Assembly: GCA_022496805.1 (NCBI GenBank)
Contig: CM040103.1
Coordinates: 23,350,820-23,414,819, forward strand
Length of the DNA stretch: 64,000 nt
Origin: Pohlia nutans
Lineage: Eukaryota > Streptophyta > Bryopsida > Bryales > Mniaceae
Reading direction: 5' to 3'
In this document: positions 49,364-59,856 of the stretch, one piece after another
Layout: each line of letters opens with the position of its first letter
How positions within the stretch are numbered: position 1 is the stretch's first letter
Made by a program: the position numbers and the translations under genes
Notes under the pieces: generated by a model
Databases searched by the model: none
What the model saw: the letters and a program-made list of their open reading frames with translations, nothing else
Told to the model about the DNA's origin: nothing

Positions 49364-49715
49364 TTAGAGTTACTTCACACTATGGTTGAAAGTCAAGAGG
49401 CCGTCAATTTTCACCAATCAGATTGCAAGAAATCAATAATTTGGCTTTTTGATCCTTCACACTAAAGGCCAAAGTCCAAAAGTCATCGTTCTCCAAAATG
49501 CCTACATGGAAGCACAATTTGACCAAGGCAACGGACTCTGAAAGAAAGTTTTGGTCGAACAAGAATGGAAACCCAAATCATGGTCAAGAGACCATCAATT
49601 TTTTTTCATAAAAATTCAAAACTATTTTTTATTGCCTATTTTCAGTCCATTTCTATTTTTAGCCACTCAATCCCACGCCTCTCGACTTGGACAGCCATAG
49701 TGTGAAGCGGCCCTA
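49364..49715. mobile_element. MITE with TTCACACTATGGCC ends
   Basis: Left TTAGAGTTACTTCACACTAT, right (inverted) TTAGGGCCGCTTCACACTAT. Ends about 210 bases before the PHF5A start codon. Confidence 0.75.
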
Positions 49716-49852
49716 AATAGAATGAGGCGTAGCTCCAACTCCAATCCCGGTGACGAAAGTGGGATGACAAATGAATATTATCATCCATTCATAGTCATGC
49801 AGCTGCGCAACATGGTGAAGTCCGCTATGAAGTTACATAGTGAGTGCTCGCA

Positions 49853-49869
49853 TTAGGGTTTAGGGTTTA
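49853..49869 (+). promoter_or_regulatory. Telo-box upstream of PHF5A
   Basis: TTAGGGTTTAGGGTTTA lies 56 bases before the ATG. Such AAACCCTA motifs near the transcription start are known promoter elements of plant housekeeping and translation genes. Only the motif and its position support this call. Confidence 0.5.
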
Positions 49870-49924
49870 TGGTCCCGTGGGACGCTCCGCTCGCAAGGCT
49901 TCGAGAGGACAGAAGGCAGCGGCG

Positions 49925-50257
49925 ATGGCGAAGCATCACCCGGATTTGATAATGTGCCGGAAGCAGCCTGGGATCGCCATCGGCCGGTTGTGCGAGAAAT
50001 GTGACGGCAAATGTGTCATTTGCGATTCGTACGTGCGGCCATGTACACTTGTGAGGGTTTGCGACGAGTGTAACTACGGCTCCTACCAGGGGCGGTGCGT
50101 CATCTGCGGAGGCCTCGGCATCTCGGACGCTTATTACTGCAAGGAATGCACGCAGCAGGAGAAAGATCGAGACGGTTGTCCGAAGATTGTGAACCTGGGA
50201 AGTGCCAAAACCGACTTGTTCTATGAACGGAAGAAATATGGTTTCAAGAAACGATAG
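49925..50257 (+). CDS. PHF5A: PHF5A / Rds3-like SF3b subunit
   Basis: A small zinc-knuckle subunit of the SF3b complex of U2 snRNP, helping to recognise the intron branch point; nuclear. It has 110 residues, exactly the usual length, and almost invariant sequence: MAKHHPDL start, [43 protein letters not shown] and the basic [11 protein letters not shown] end. Thirteen cysteines (11, 23, 26, 30, 33, 40, 46, 49, 58, 61, 72, 75, 85) form the zinc-binding clusters. The frame is open further upstream, but conservation fixes the start at this ATG. Intronless. A telo-box precedes it, and a DEAH helicase gene follows on the same strand after about 300 bases. Confidence 0.97.
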   Translation: MAKHHPDLIMCRKQPGIAIGRLCEKCDGKCVICDSYVRPCTLVRVCDECNYGSYQGRCVICGGLGISDAYYCKECTQQEKDRDGCPKIVNLGSAKTDLFYERKKYGFKKR

Positions 50258-50558
50258 CCCGCTTGGTACCGCTTCCTGTTCAAATTTCGGTAGATGCACT
50301 GAGGTTCGACAATTTACGAGTGTCGATTTTTTGTATAATACCGGAGGAAAGGTACATAACTAGTCTAGTCGCTGAATACGAATTATCGAACCCTAAGCCT
50401 TAAAGATTCATAGTATTGTAGATTTAGCTCAAGGAGCGCGACGAGAATGTTTAGCTCTTAGAACCTTAGTCTATCGTTCCAAAGATTATTGGGATATTTG
50501 CTCCAGGGTGGATGTGTCTTGACCTCACGGTGATTTGACTCGGGTCGGGAGATCGAAG
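50258..50558. other. Spacer between PHF5A and the DEAH helicase
   Basis: About 300 bases that must hold the PHF5A 3' end and the helicase 5' leader. I see no obvious TATA box or other clear signal. Confidence 0.5.
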
Positions 50559-52604
50559 ATGAGAGGTGCGTGGAAACCAGGCACTGCGAAGCCTGTTTCA
50601 CAGGCAGTCGCGATTGAGGATCTGAATGATGATGCGAGTTTTGCGATTCACGCAAGTGTGCAGAAAGAGAGGCATCAGTTACCGGTGTACAAGCAGAGGG
50701 AGAATCTCCTTTACCTCGTAGAGAATCATGGCACCACAATTGTGGTTGGGGAGACTGGAAGTGGCAAGACAACGCAGATTCCGCAGCTGTTGGTCGAAGC
50801 GGGTTGGGCAGAAGGAGGCCGTGCAATTGCGTGCACGCAGCCTCGGCAGATTGCAGCGCAGACGATTGCCGCCAGAGTGGCAGAGGAAATGCGGGTCACG
50901 CTCGGTACTCAGGTCGGGTATTCCGTTAGGTTTGACGAAGTTGCAACTCGGGGTGTGACGAAAATCAAGTACATGACGGATGGTGTGCTGTTGAGAGAAA
51001 TGATGGCGGATCCACTGCTCTCTTCTTACAGCGTCATCATGGTGGATGAAGCTCATGAACGAAGCATTGCCACTGATATTCTTCTTGGACTTCTGAAAAA
51101 GATCATCAGGCGACGCCCTGATTTGCGTTTGATTGTTGCGTCCGCCACTATGGACACCAAAGCTTTCCGTGAATTTTTTGATACTAGTGGAGAGAAATTA
51201 CAGTCATCCAGAGAATCCTTGCCTAATCGAACTCCAGCTATTCTATTGGTTGAGGGAAGGACGCATTCGGTACTTGTACATTACAGTGACGAGCCCGTTC
51301 AAGACTATCTCCAAACTGCCGTTTCAACGACGATATCCATTCACAAGAATGAAGGGCCAGGTGACATCTTAGTGTTCCTCACTGGCCAAGATGACGTGAA
51401 TGCGGCTGTGCAAATGATCAGTGAGGAAGCGGAGAAATTGCCACGTGCGTTGGTGGCGCTTCCTCTTTATGCAGGATTGCCTGCTGCAGATCAGGAGCTT
51501 GTTTTTCGGCCTTCGTTATCATTGCGGCGGAAGGTTATCTTGGCCACCAACATTGCCGAGACCTCAGTGACGCTACCAGGGATTGTGTATGTGGTCGACT
51601 GTGGGTTTTCAAAGCAGAAATTCTATAACCCTGTCACCAATGTTGAAGCGTTAGTTGCAGCCCCTGTATCTCAAGCCTCGGCAGAGCAAAGGGCTGGACG
51701 AGCAGGTCGTGAGCGTCCGGGAAAATGCTTTCGCCTTTACACGGAAGAAACCTTTGCGAGCATGAAGCCGGAGGGCGTGCCTGAGATTCAGAAAGCAAAC
51801 CTCCTCTCTACGATTCTTCAACTGAAAGCGTTGGGCATAGACAATGTCATGCAATTTGATTGGCTGGCACCACCGCCTGCAGAGTTCATGGTCAGGGCAC
51901 TGGAGCTTCTGTACGCACTTGGTATCATGGATGAATCTGCCCGGCTCACCTCGCCTCTAGGTTATCAGGTTTCGGAGCTTCCACTCGATCCCATGTCAGC
52001 GAAGATGTTGCTCACTGCGGCTGAAATTGGGTGCCAGAAGGAGGGTCTCACCATTGCAGCTGTGTTGTCGGTCCAAACGATTTGGGCATCTGGCAGGGAG
52101 AGAAAGGAGATGGACGAAGCTCGTGCACAGTTCGCAGTTGCGGAAGGGGACATGGTCTCTTACCTGAACGTTTTTGAAGGGTACTTGCAAGCAAAGAACC
52201 GGGGGCAGTGGTGCTACGAGAATTGTGTTAACTATCATGCCCTTGGGAAGGTTGCAAAAGTGAGGTTGCAACTTAGCAGGTTGCTGCAGCAACTCGAGGG
52301 AAACAGGCAACAGCAACATGATGGAGATGTGAAGCTGGTTACCAAGGCTGTTACAGCAGGTTTTTTTTCCAACGCTGCTCGTCTGGAGACGGAAGGTGGA
52401 AATATATACCGTTCTTTGAGGGGCAATCAAGAATTGTTCATACACCCATCGTCTGTCTTATTCAGAGCTTCACCGAAGTGGGTGGTGTTCCAGTCGATTA
52501 TTTTCCTGGAGCGGCATTATATGTGGAATGTCACGGCTGTTGACCCAGCATGGCTCTCGGAATTGGCCCCTCATTTTTACCAGTTGGGTCGAGTCAAAGT
52601 TTGA
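50559..52604 (+). CDS. DHX35: DEAH-box RNA helicase, DHX35-like
   Basis: A DEAH/RHA helicase of the DHX35 type, a spliceosome-associated RNA helicase found in human C complexes. 681 residues from the ATG at 50559 (the frame is open a few codons further up, without ATG); DHX35 proteins are about 700. Motifs in order: I GETGSGKTT at 64-72, Ia TQPRQIAA at 93, II DEAH at 163-166, III SAT at 195, IV FLTG at 273, V TNIAETS at 330, VI QRAGRAGR at 377; then winged-helix, ratchet (HA2) and OB-fold regions ending LAPHFYQLGRVKV. Motif Ia has PRQ where PRR is usual. DHX35-like features outside the motifs include LQLKALGIDN and PPPAEFMVRALELLYALG. Intronless, intact. Confidence 0.93.
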   Translation: MRGAWKPGTAKPVSQAVAIEDLNDDASFAIHASVQKERHQLPVYKQRENLLYLVENHGTTIVVGETGSGKTTQIPQLLVEAGWAEGGRAIACTQPRQIAAQTIAARVAEEMRVTLGTQVGYSVRFDEVATRGVTKIKYMTDGVLLREMMADPLLSSYSVIMVDEAHERSIATDILLGLLKKIIRRRPDLRLIVASATMDTKAFREFFDTSGEKLQSSRESLPNRTPAILLVEGRTHSVLVHYSDEPVQDYLQTAVSTTISIHKNEGPGDILVFLTGQDDVNAAVQMISEEAEKLPRALVALPLYAGLPAADQELVFRPSLSLRRKVILATNIAETSVTLPGIVYVVDCGFSKQKFYNPVTNVEALVAAPVSQASAEQRAGRAGRERPGKCFRLYTEETFASMKPEGVPEIQKANLLSTILQLKALGIDNVMQFDWLAPPPAEFMVRALELLYALGIMDESARLTSPLGYQVSELPLDPMSAKMLLTAAEIGCQKEGLTIAAVLSVQTIWASGRERKEMDEARAQFAVAEGDMVSYLNVFEGYLQAKNRGQWCYENCVNYHALGKVAKVRLQLSRLLQQLEGNRQQQHDGDVKLVTKAVTAGFFSNAARLETEGGNIYRSLRGNQELFIHPSSVLFRASPKWVVFQSIIFLERHYMWNVTAVDPAWLSELAPHFYQLGRVKV

Positions 52605-53828
52605 AGGAGGTTGGATATCTGAAAGTGACAGCTCCAGTTGTACGCTCAACTTTTGCCGTCATTTATATCAGACACCAGAGCCTAGACAGTTCTGTTAAGC
52701 AGTGGTGATCGTGCGGAACACCGCCGGCATGCTGGGGTCCGAAAGATCACCCCAATTCGACAATGATGAAGTTTGATTCTGGAATCTATTCATGTGATAT
52801 CTCAGCATCTTGAAGAGGTAGAAACATCGTGGACTCGAAAGTTGGAAGCGTCGTTGTTGTTGTGCTTCATCCTATCAAGAACATCAACTTCCTAATTTGT
52901 AGGAAAGACAGTGATGCTGCTGTACTGTTGTGAAGTTCTTGCTTTCTTAGCATTTGGTACTCTGTTCGTAAAATCTAGATGAGCACGCTGTGACCTTCCA
53001 GTTCTAAGAATCTATTTTGGGGACTCCTTTTCCGTTCTATGTTCATACAAGGGGTATGGGACGGAGTGCGTGCATGGCTAACTTTTCTTCTGGTCCATGC
53101 ATTCGTGTTTGTATTGATTTCAAGTTATGAAAAAGACTTAGATTTTACTTGTCAGTACAGCTGATTGGAGTCATTGGCATTTCTTCATCCATGTTCAGGA
53201 GAGCTTTTGTCATGTGCACATTATCCTGCAACATACCAGGCATCCAGGCCAGGACTTTCAGTTGCTTTGAAACTCTGGTTTATGGTTTTCATGGTTACAC
53301 AACTCTCTCCATTTATGTTAATCTGCACTTTATCCATGCAAAAAAGAATTGTACAAACAGAAACTTTCTGCTGCAAATAGTCTGAGTCGGTGTCGTTGAG
53401 CCTACCATCAGCAAAGCATCAACGAAGGATTCAAAATTTCTGAATCCAACAATGTCTGCCTTCCTGGCTTCAGATTGGAAACTTCCAATCGTCACTCCCA
53501 ACGCTACGTCCAACTGCAGATTTCTTTGAGACAGTACATACTGCTGCTAGGAATCTAGAACTACCAGTTACTTGTCTATGAAGGAGAGTCCTAAACATCA
53601 TCCCTATTCTCGTAGCACAAAAACCTAGACGAGTAAGATGACAAACGCTGCTGCATTTTCCATACAAAAAATCTCCATCTCCCATTCTTCACCACTGAAT
53701 TGTGCTACCTCGAATCGGGTTTCAGCCACTTCCACATAGCGCTTTCAACAAATTTATTGAGCACACAACTATGTACAGCGATCAGTCCAGGTGATGGACT
53801 GATCAGGGATGTTCAATGGGGCATACAT
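52605..53828. other. Convergent intergenic region
   Basis: Between the helicase (+) and the ENA ATPase (-), so both 3'UTRs should lie here. No further gene or repeat family is recognised. Confidence 0.5.
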
Positions 53829-56800
53829 TTACATGTTGTAAGGAGTTTTGATGATCTTGCGTTTGAGCAGCTTGTAAATCTCGGACAAGATGAAGAAGAC
53901 GACGACGGTGATGACGACCATGACCCATTCCCATGTCAAGCCGTTTTGCTTGAAGATCTTGGTGTTGAGCGTGGGGATGTAGAGCGTGGGAATGGGCACC
54001 ACGGCACCCACGAACACGGCGGCCACCATCACCTTGTTCTCGAAGAAGCGGCCGCGGCCGCCACCTTCCGTGGTGAACAAGCTGGCGCGCAGGTGGCGAC
54101 AGTTGTAGGCGTGGAACAGAATCATCCACGTGAAGGACATCTGCACGGCGGATCGCGCCCGGAACACCGTGTCGCACGGACCCAGATTGTCCGCCGTGTT
54201 GCACAGCGTGGCCAAGTCCCCGTTTCCAAATGCGTAGATCACGAGCGCCCAGTTCGTCAGCGCCAGCGCCCCGATGAAGCCGCCGTACACCAGAATGTCG
54301 ATGATGAGCTCCTTCGAGAACAGCCCGCGCAGGTGCGGCGGGACCTGCATGAACGATTCGTTACGAAGCAGGTTAATATATCGGAACTAAGCTTAGAAGT
54401 TACTGAATCTTCAGTATTTGAAGCGGTTTCAATGGTGACGTTGTGAACTTGTATGACAATTATAGTATAAGATGATGCCAGGTCCATACCTGCATGATGG
54501 TGGAGGAGGCGCGTTCGATTCCGAGTGCCATGGCGGGAGGCGTGCCCGTGACGAGATTGAGAAACAGGATTTGCACGGGCGAGAGCGGGAACACGGATGT
54601 GCCGTCGGCGTCCTTGAAGGCCAGCCCCACGAGCAGCGCGATGACTTGGCCGACGTTGGTGCTCAACAAGTGCAGTACGAATTTGCGGATGTTGGAGAAG
54701 ATGCGTCGCCCCTCCGCAACCGCTTGCACGATCGTGGCGAAGTTGTTGTCCGTGAGCACAATGTCGCTCGAACGTCGCTCCCCGCGCCCATGGCGATCCC
54801 CACGTCCGCTTTCTTCAAGCTGGGTGCATCGTTCACGCCGTCACCCGTCATGGCGGCAAACTTGTTGCGCCGGTGGAGCGCGTCGATCATGCGCACCTTC
54901 GTCGCGGGCGTGCAGCGCGCGATCACCAGCGGCAACTCCTCCAGCTCGTCCACCTGCTCAAGGGAATTGAATAATTTCCATTAATTGCCAATTCTCCACC
55001 GTTCGAATGGCAAAGATTTAATTTGTGCAAACTCAAAATTGAATAATTTGTCCTCGTTTCTGAAGGTAGAACGCCTTGGGAGGCGCACTTCATTCTGGCA
55101 GTTGGAAAATTGATAAGTTAATAAATTATTAGACTCCCTCTGTCCCATAATAGATAATGCTTTTGAGAAAAAAATTTGTCCCAAATTACTTGATGCAAAT
55201 CATTTATTCCATTTGAAGTTTGCGTTTTACAAATCCTTAGAAAGAAAAATCACAAGAAAAGTGCACAGAAAGTGTTTCTTCTTGTTTGTGCTCATGTGCG
55301 GATCACAAACAACATATGAGCTAGCTAAAATCAGTGCTTTGCATATGTTCGTTGCATCAGAAAACACATTGTAATGAACATACCATGTGCAATACTATAC
55401 TGCTGTGATGGACAGCTACTCTGAAATAGAATTTTTTTTTATCGTGAAATCATTCTTAATTTGCTTAATTTTTTGATTTTTTTCAAAAGCATCATCTATT
55501 ATGGGACGGAGGGAGTATTATGTTACCTCCTGCTCCGAGAGCGCGTCGAATTCCGTGGCCGTCATGACGTACTGGGAAATGGGCACGACAGCACTCGCGT
55601 CCCGCGCACGCTTGGAGCCCGTGACGGACTCCAGGATGCCCACCTCCTTGGCAATCGACACTGCGGTCGCTTTGTGGTCGCCCGTGAGCATGTGCACCGC
55701 AATCCCAGCGCGGTGGCATTCCCGGACGGAGATTTCGGACTCCACTCGCGGCGTGTTGCGGATTCCTACCAACCCGAGGAACGTCAAGCGCTGCTCGACC
55801 TCCGCGCGCTCCCACTTGGCCACCGGCTTCATGCCAAAGTCTTTCTCTGAGACTTGTCTGTAGGCCATGGTCAAAACTCGAAGCCCCTGCTTCGCCATTG
55901 CCTCCTGCTGGCTTGCGACAAGCGCCTTGAATTCCCCATTGATCCCGTGGATGTCCCCCGTTGGGTCCATCACATTGTCGCAAACCGTGAGCACCACCTC
56001 CGCGCCCTTCGTGTACACATCTTGCATTGCTTTGTCCGCGCCCTGGCACCAGTGATTTTATTTTATTTTTCATTTTTTCAAGGAAGTCCCATTGGCGATT
56101 TGGAAAATAGAATGCTTTTTTTTGGTGGTTTACATTGTTTTTTTACTACAAATACATAGCTTTCTATAGAACTGTTAGCTATACATACGAATGATAAAGG
56201 GAAGATTATGGCGATGTAAGTACTCTGCTTTTTTACTCAATAAGGAGTTCTTGACTACCGGTATACATACCAACGACAAGGGAAGATTATGGCGATAGGC
56301 TCTATTTTGTTACCCAATTTTTCTTATAGCAACACAATAAGCTCATTATTCAAATTTAGCAAGATGGCGATATATAGCCACAAAAGAATTCGCTACCTGG
56401 CACACCATGCTCATCCGCTTGGTGTCGGAGCTGAACGGAAACTCCTCCACGGGCTCCTTGAGTTTGCGCAGCATGGGCTTCCCCATTTGCATTTTGTACG
56501 CAAACACTTGGAGCGCAATCTCCGTTGGGTCGCCCCACACTTTCCCCTCCGAGGCTTCCACGATGTTCGCCGTGTTGCAAAGCGCGCAGCACTCCACCAG
56601 CGTGCGGAAATTCACGTCCTGCAGGGCGGCTTCTCTCGCCACAATGCGGTCCAGGGAGGAAAGCTCACCTATCGATCAATTGGCAAGCAATTTTCCGTTA
56701 CAAATTGCACGGCAAAGTTCTACAGTGCAAAGCTAAACTCTGTTCTAGATTTCAAAGGACGGAAGAACCACTCGTGCAATTGGAAAATTACTAACCCGTA

Positions 56801-58396
56801 AAGGACCAAGGATTCATTGTTTTAAAATGACAGATTCAATCAATCAAATCGTGAAAAAAATCATTCAAATGGGACCTTGCTTTATATCACTGGAATCAGT
56901 GAAGAACATTGGATGTGTAGGTCTAAAAACAATTAAATTTGAACAAAAGGAAATCCACGTAGGATCTACTCTAAACTGGAAAAAAAACCAAATTGAGGTT
57001 TGACTTCGTACTTTCGGGGTTAATTTCATGAGTTACTACATATGATTGCCTGACCTTCGGTTTCATAAGCCTGGCCGCTCACGGTGTACTCTGCGTCAGG
57101 GACCCAGACATTCGTGACCACCATCTTGCCCTGCGTCAAGGTGCCCGTTTTGTCCGAGCAGATGTTGGTGACGGCTTGCAGCGACTCCAGCGCGACGAGC
57201 TTCCGCACGAGCGCGTGCTGACGCGCCATCCGCCGCACGCCCAGCGCTTGCACAATGGTGATGACGGCAATCAACCCTTCGGGAATGATGGCAATCGAGA
57301 GCGCGATGGCGTAGATGATGATCTCGGTGTTGAACCGGAATTTGTTCACGGCGAACACGATGAGCGCGAGCACGAGCGCGAACAGGAGCAGCACGTACGC
57401 CATGAGGTTCAGCTTCTTCTGCATGGGCGTGGCTTGCGAGGGCGTCTCATTGATGGCTTTGGAGATTTTGCCAATCTCCGTGGACATTCCCGTGGACACC
57501 ACGACGCCTTTGCCGCGCCCCTTCACCACCGTCGTGCTGGAGTAGCACATGTTGGTCCGGTCGCCGATGGTCACGTCCTTGGCGCCCGCGATGGGCGCCA
57601 CGGTTTTCAACGACGGCACGGCCTCGCCCGTGAGGAGCGCCTCGTCGACCTCCAGGTTCAGAACCTGCGATTTTTTTTCATGTTTTTTCAAGGGAGACCC
57701 ATTGGCGATTTGAAAATTGAAACTTGAAAAATACAAAGCATTTTTTTGGCGATTTACTCAAACACATAGCTTTCTATAGAGTTCTTGGCTACAATGATAA
57801 CTAAGGGAAGATTATGGCGACATACTGCATCTTTTTTACCCAATTTATCTTACAGCAAGATAACATAAATTTTCAAATAGCGAGTTGGCGATATATATCC
57901 GCGAAAGAATTCGAACCTCCACGAGACGGCAATCCGCGGGGACGATGTCGCCGACCTCGAACGTCATCAAGTCCCCGGGCACGGCGTCGCCGCTGGAGAT
58001 GCGGTGCTGCGCGCCCTCGCGGATCACTTTCGCGGACGGCGACGCCATCTTGCGCAGTGCGTCGATGGTCTTCTCCGCGCGGTACTCCTGGACGAAGCCC
58101 ACCACGGTGTTGAACACGATCACCAGCACCAGCACGCCGCCCTCGGCGTAATCCGTCACGGCGAACGACACGATCATGGCCAGGATGAGCACGGCCGTCA
58201 GCCCGTTCGCCACTTGCCGCAGGAGGATCTTCCAGGGGTTCACGCCCGCTTGCCCCTTGAGCTCATTGCGGCCATACTGCTTCAGCAACTCCCCGGCTCG
58301 GGCCTCCGAGATCCCCCGGTCCAGATCAGTCCCCAGCGCTGCGCACACATCCTCGAAGGGCCTGCTGTGCGCGTCGCCCACCACGGCGGCGGCCAT
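53829..58396 (-). CDS. ENA-type (P-IID) Na+/K+-ATPase, frame broken once
   Basis: A plasma-membrane P-type pump exporting Na+ (or K+), known in fungi and bryophytes. Minus-strand exons: 58396-57917, 57664-57055, 56668-56397, 56042-55527, 54953-54490 and 54344-53829. About 955 residues if the frame is restored, near the 967 of moss ENA1. N-terminal cation-ATPase domain; TM1-2 in exon 1; LLTGEAVP (about 172), TM3-4 with IIPEGL, and the phosphorylation site [14 protein letters not shown] (Asp about 331) in exon 2; [12 protein letters not shown] in exon 3; TGDGVNDAP in exon 5; [14 protein letters not shown] in exon 6. The last two are ENA-like. Exon 5 is 464 nt although both flanking introns are phase 0: after GAGSDV about ten bases (the usual VAKDAS) are absent between two GAGCGAC repeats (54762-54780), and [10 protein letters not shown] follows in another frame. 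Pseudogene, null allele or sequence error. Confidence 0.88.
54762..54780 (-). other. Frame break in ENA exon 5
   Basis: The minus strand reads GAGCGACGTTCGAGCGAC. The two GAGCGAC heptamers sit 4 bases apart, which suggests deletion between short direct repeats. The family would have V-A-K-D-A-S-D here, so ten bases are missing and the frame moves. Confidence 0.8.
55132..55515. mobile_element. Stowaway-like (Tc1/mariner) MITE in ENA intron 4
   Basis: 384 bp with inverted ends CTCCCTCYGTCCCATAATAG continuing ATRATGCTTTTGA, flanked by TA on both sides. CTCCCTCCGTCCC is the classic end of plant Stowaway MITEs. Its right end lies about 9 bases from the exon 4 donor site. Confidence 0.88.
56043..56396 (-). 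repeat. ENA intron 3, homologous to intron 1 (introner-like)
   Basis: 354-nt phase-0 intron. On the minus strand it begins GTAGCGAATTCTTTTGTGGC and continues TATATATCGCCATCTTGC, then AAATTGGGTAACAAAATAG, ATCGCCATAATCTTCCCTT, AGAAAGCTATGTATTTG and AAATCGCCAATGGGACTTCC, the same order as in intron 1. It is longer because the segment with ATCGCCATAATCTTCCCTTG is present twice. Confidence 0.88.
57665..57916 (-). repeat. ENA intron 1, homologous to intron 3 (introner-like)
   Basis: 252-nt phase-0 intron. The minus strand reads GTTCGAATTCTTTCGCGGAT, TATATATCGCCAACTCGC, AAATTGGGTAAAAAAGATG, GTCGCCATAATCTTCCCTTA, AGAAAGCTATGTGTTTGAG and AAATCGCCAATGGGTCTCCC before the acceptor. It aligns with intron 3 from donor to near the acceptor, although the flanking exons encode unrelated domains. 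Confidence 0.88.
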
Positions 58397-59477
58397 CAAA
58401 ATTGCTCAAAACGCCCGCAATTCGAATGCGTCGAAATCAATTCTCGTGCTCGCACCCGGCGAATTCCAAACGTTCTGCCAAGTACGCACGACGGAGCTCG
58501 TCTTATGACGCACCAGATTCAGCACATGTGTCGATTGAGCAGATGCCCCCGGGGTCCAGTCTTTTGCGGTGTACCACCGCCTTGCGCAAGTTTTGCCTAC
58601 TACCAACTGCAGTCACAAGCGTCGATCGATGGCGGATTATTATTATTATGAAATCTTATTGCGGCGAAAGTTTTACCATGTGTTGGAATTCCAGCCTCTG
58701 CATGAATTTAACACTTCGTACCAAATGTTGCGGTTCTAGTCGTATGAGCTTCGGTGTTGTCGCTATCCGTTTCTACCCTTACCTACTAATTTACGACCGC
58801 CGGATATTTCTATCGATCAGTCTCATCAGGAACTTAACTAGAAGATTCGTTTCCTACCAAACTTTTTGGAACTGGACACGGGATAGAGTTTTGATCCATG
58901 ATTTCAAACATATGGGCTGCGCTATTTAGTTACCGTAGTGTGGTGTTGAAACGGTGATTATATTTCGTGGCATGGATGCATGCAGAGTTCATGGTAAAAG
59001 AATTCCTTTGGCGGCGCTGGAGGCGTGCTCCGGCGAGGCTGGACTTCACATGATTGCTGCTCACTGTTGGATATCATCTTTTGTACGTTTTCTACGTAGC
59101 GGAAATTTGACTGTACGAATTCGACGTGGAATGTGCGCTTACTGAGTGTACTGTACTTGATGACGGGCAACTGAAAAGGCCCGGATTCTTTTCGCATGAT
59201 TGTAAGCAAGCGAAGAATGTGGAGAGCAAGGCCGATCCGACGGGAGTAGGTGACTGGAGGTGTCAGGACACCGAGCGTTAGTTGTTCAGCGTTTCTGGGA
59301 GTGAGAAGCGGTCACACCGGCGACGGAAATAGAATTAAATTTTGCTTTTACCTATCTTACCCGATGCAATAGAATCTGTTTTCATCTTTTTCTTTTCTTA
59401 TTTCTTCTTCTTTTCTTCTGTTCTGATTTCTTCTTCTTGTTTTCCTTGTTCACTTTGGGCACACAATTACAGATCAA

Positions 59478-59856
59478 CCCTTAAACTTCAAGAGGGTCCT
59501 TGGAGGGCTGCCCGAATAGCATTCTCCAAAAGTGTAAGCGTACAAGGGCAACTAACTGCCAACAACAAAAAAATTAAAAAAATTAAAAAAATAAAATTCC
59601 AGCTCATTGTTAGTGCTCCCCAGCATTTTTGCTCTCATAGTTGTTGCCCAATCATAGCTCCCTTCTTCCCCTTATTCTTTCATTTGATTATGAATTGTTC
59701 CACAATTGTTTAATTTAGGTATATTTTCTAAATTTAGCCTTGCTTTTCCATCACCTTCCAAAGCATCAATTCACTTCAAATTTGGTTGAGAAAATTCACT
59801 TTTTTCTCCATTATTCTCTTACAAACAAACCCATTGGGCTTTTTGACGTTTAAGGA
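59478..59856. mobile_element. TTAA-family element, slightly decayed
   Basis: Left TCAA|CCCTTAAACTTC, right GACGTTTAAGGA|TTAA; 379 bp. The left target is TCAA, probably a mutated TTAA. Inside is GGAGGGCTGCCCG, similar to other copies. Confidence 0.55.

Larger units (their letters stand above)
44281..49852. other. Intergenic interval with transposon remains
   Basis: Apart from the split Tc1/mariner transposase (separate entry), the third foldback MITE and two copies of the TTCACACTATGGCC MITE, I recognise nothing coding. At 44753 a truncated ACTACAAGGAGAAGGCGTCAC end marks a broken CACTA-type element. Confidence 0.5.

Noticed and set aside
53700..54446. Long plus-strand frame of 248 codons
   Set aside because: It is antisense to ENA exon 6 and its intron, is rich in Asp/His/Arg as expected of a GC-rich shadow, and has no family resemblance. 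The minus-strand frame matches the ATPase.
57176..58651. Plus-strand frames opposite ENA exons 1 and 2
   Set aside because: Low-complexity His/Arg/Asp-rich translations of a GC-rich coding strand; the minus-strand frames carry P-type ATPase motifs.
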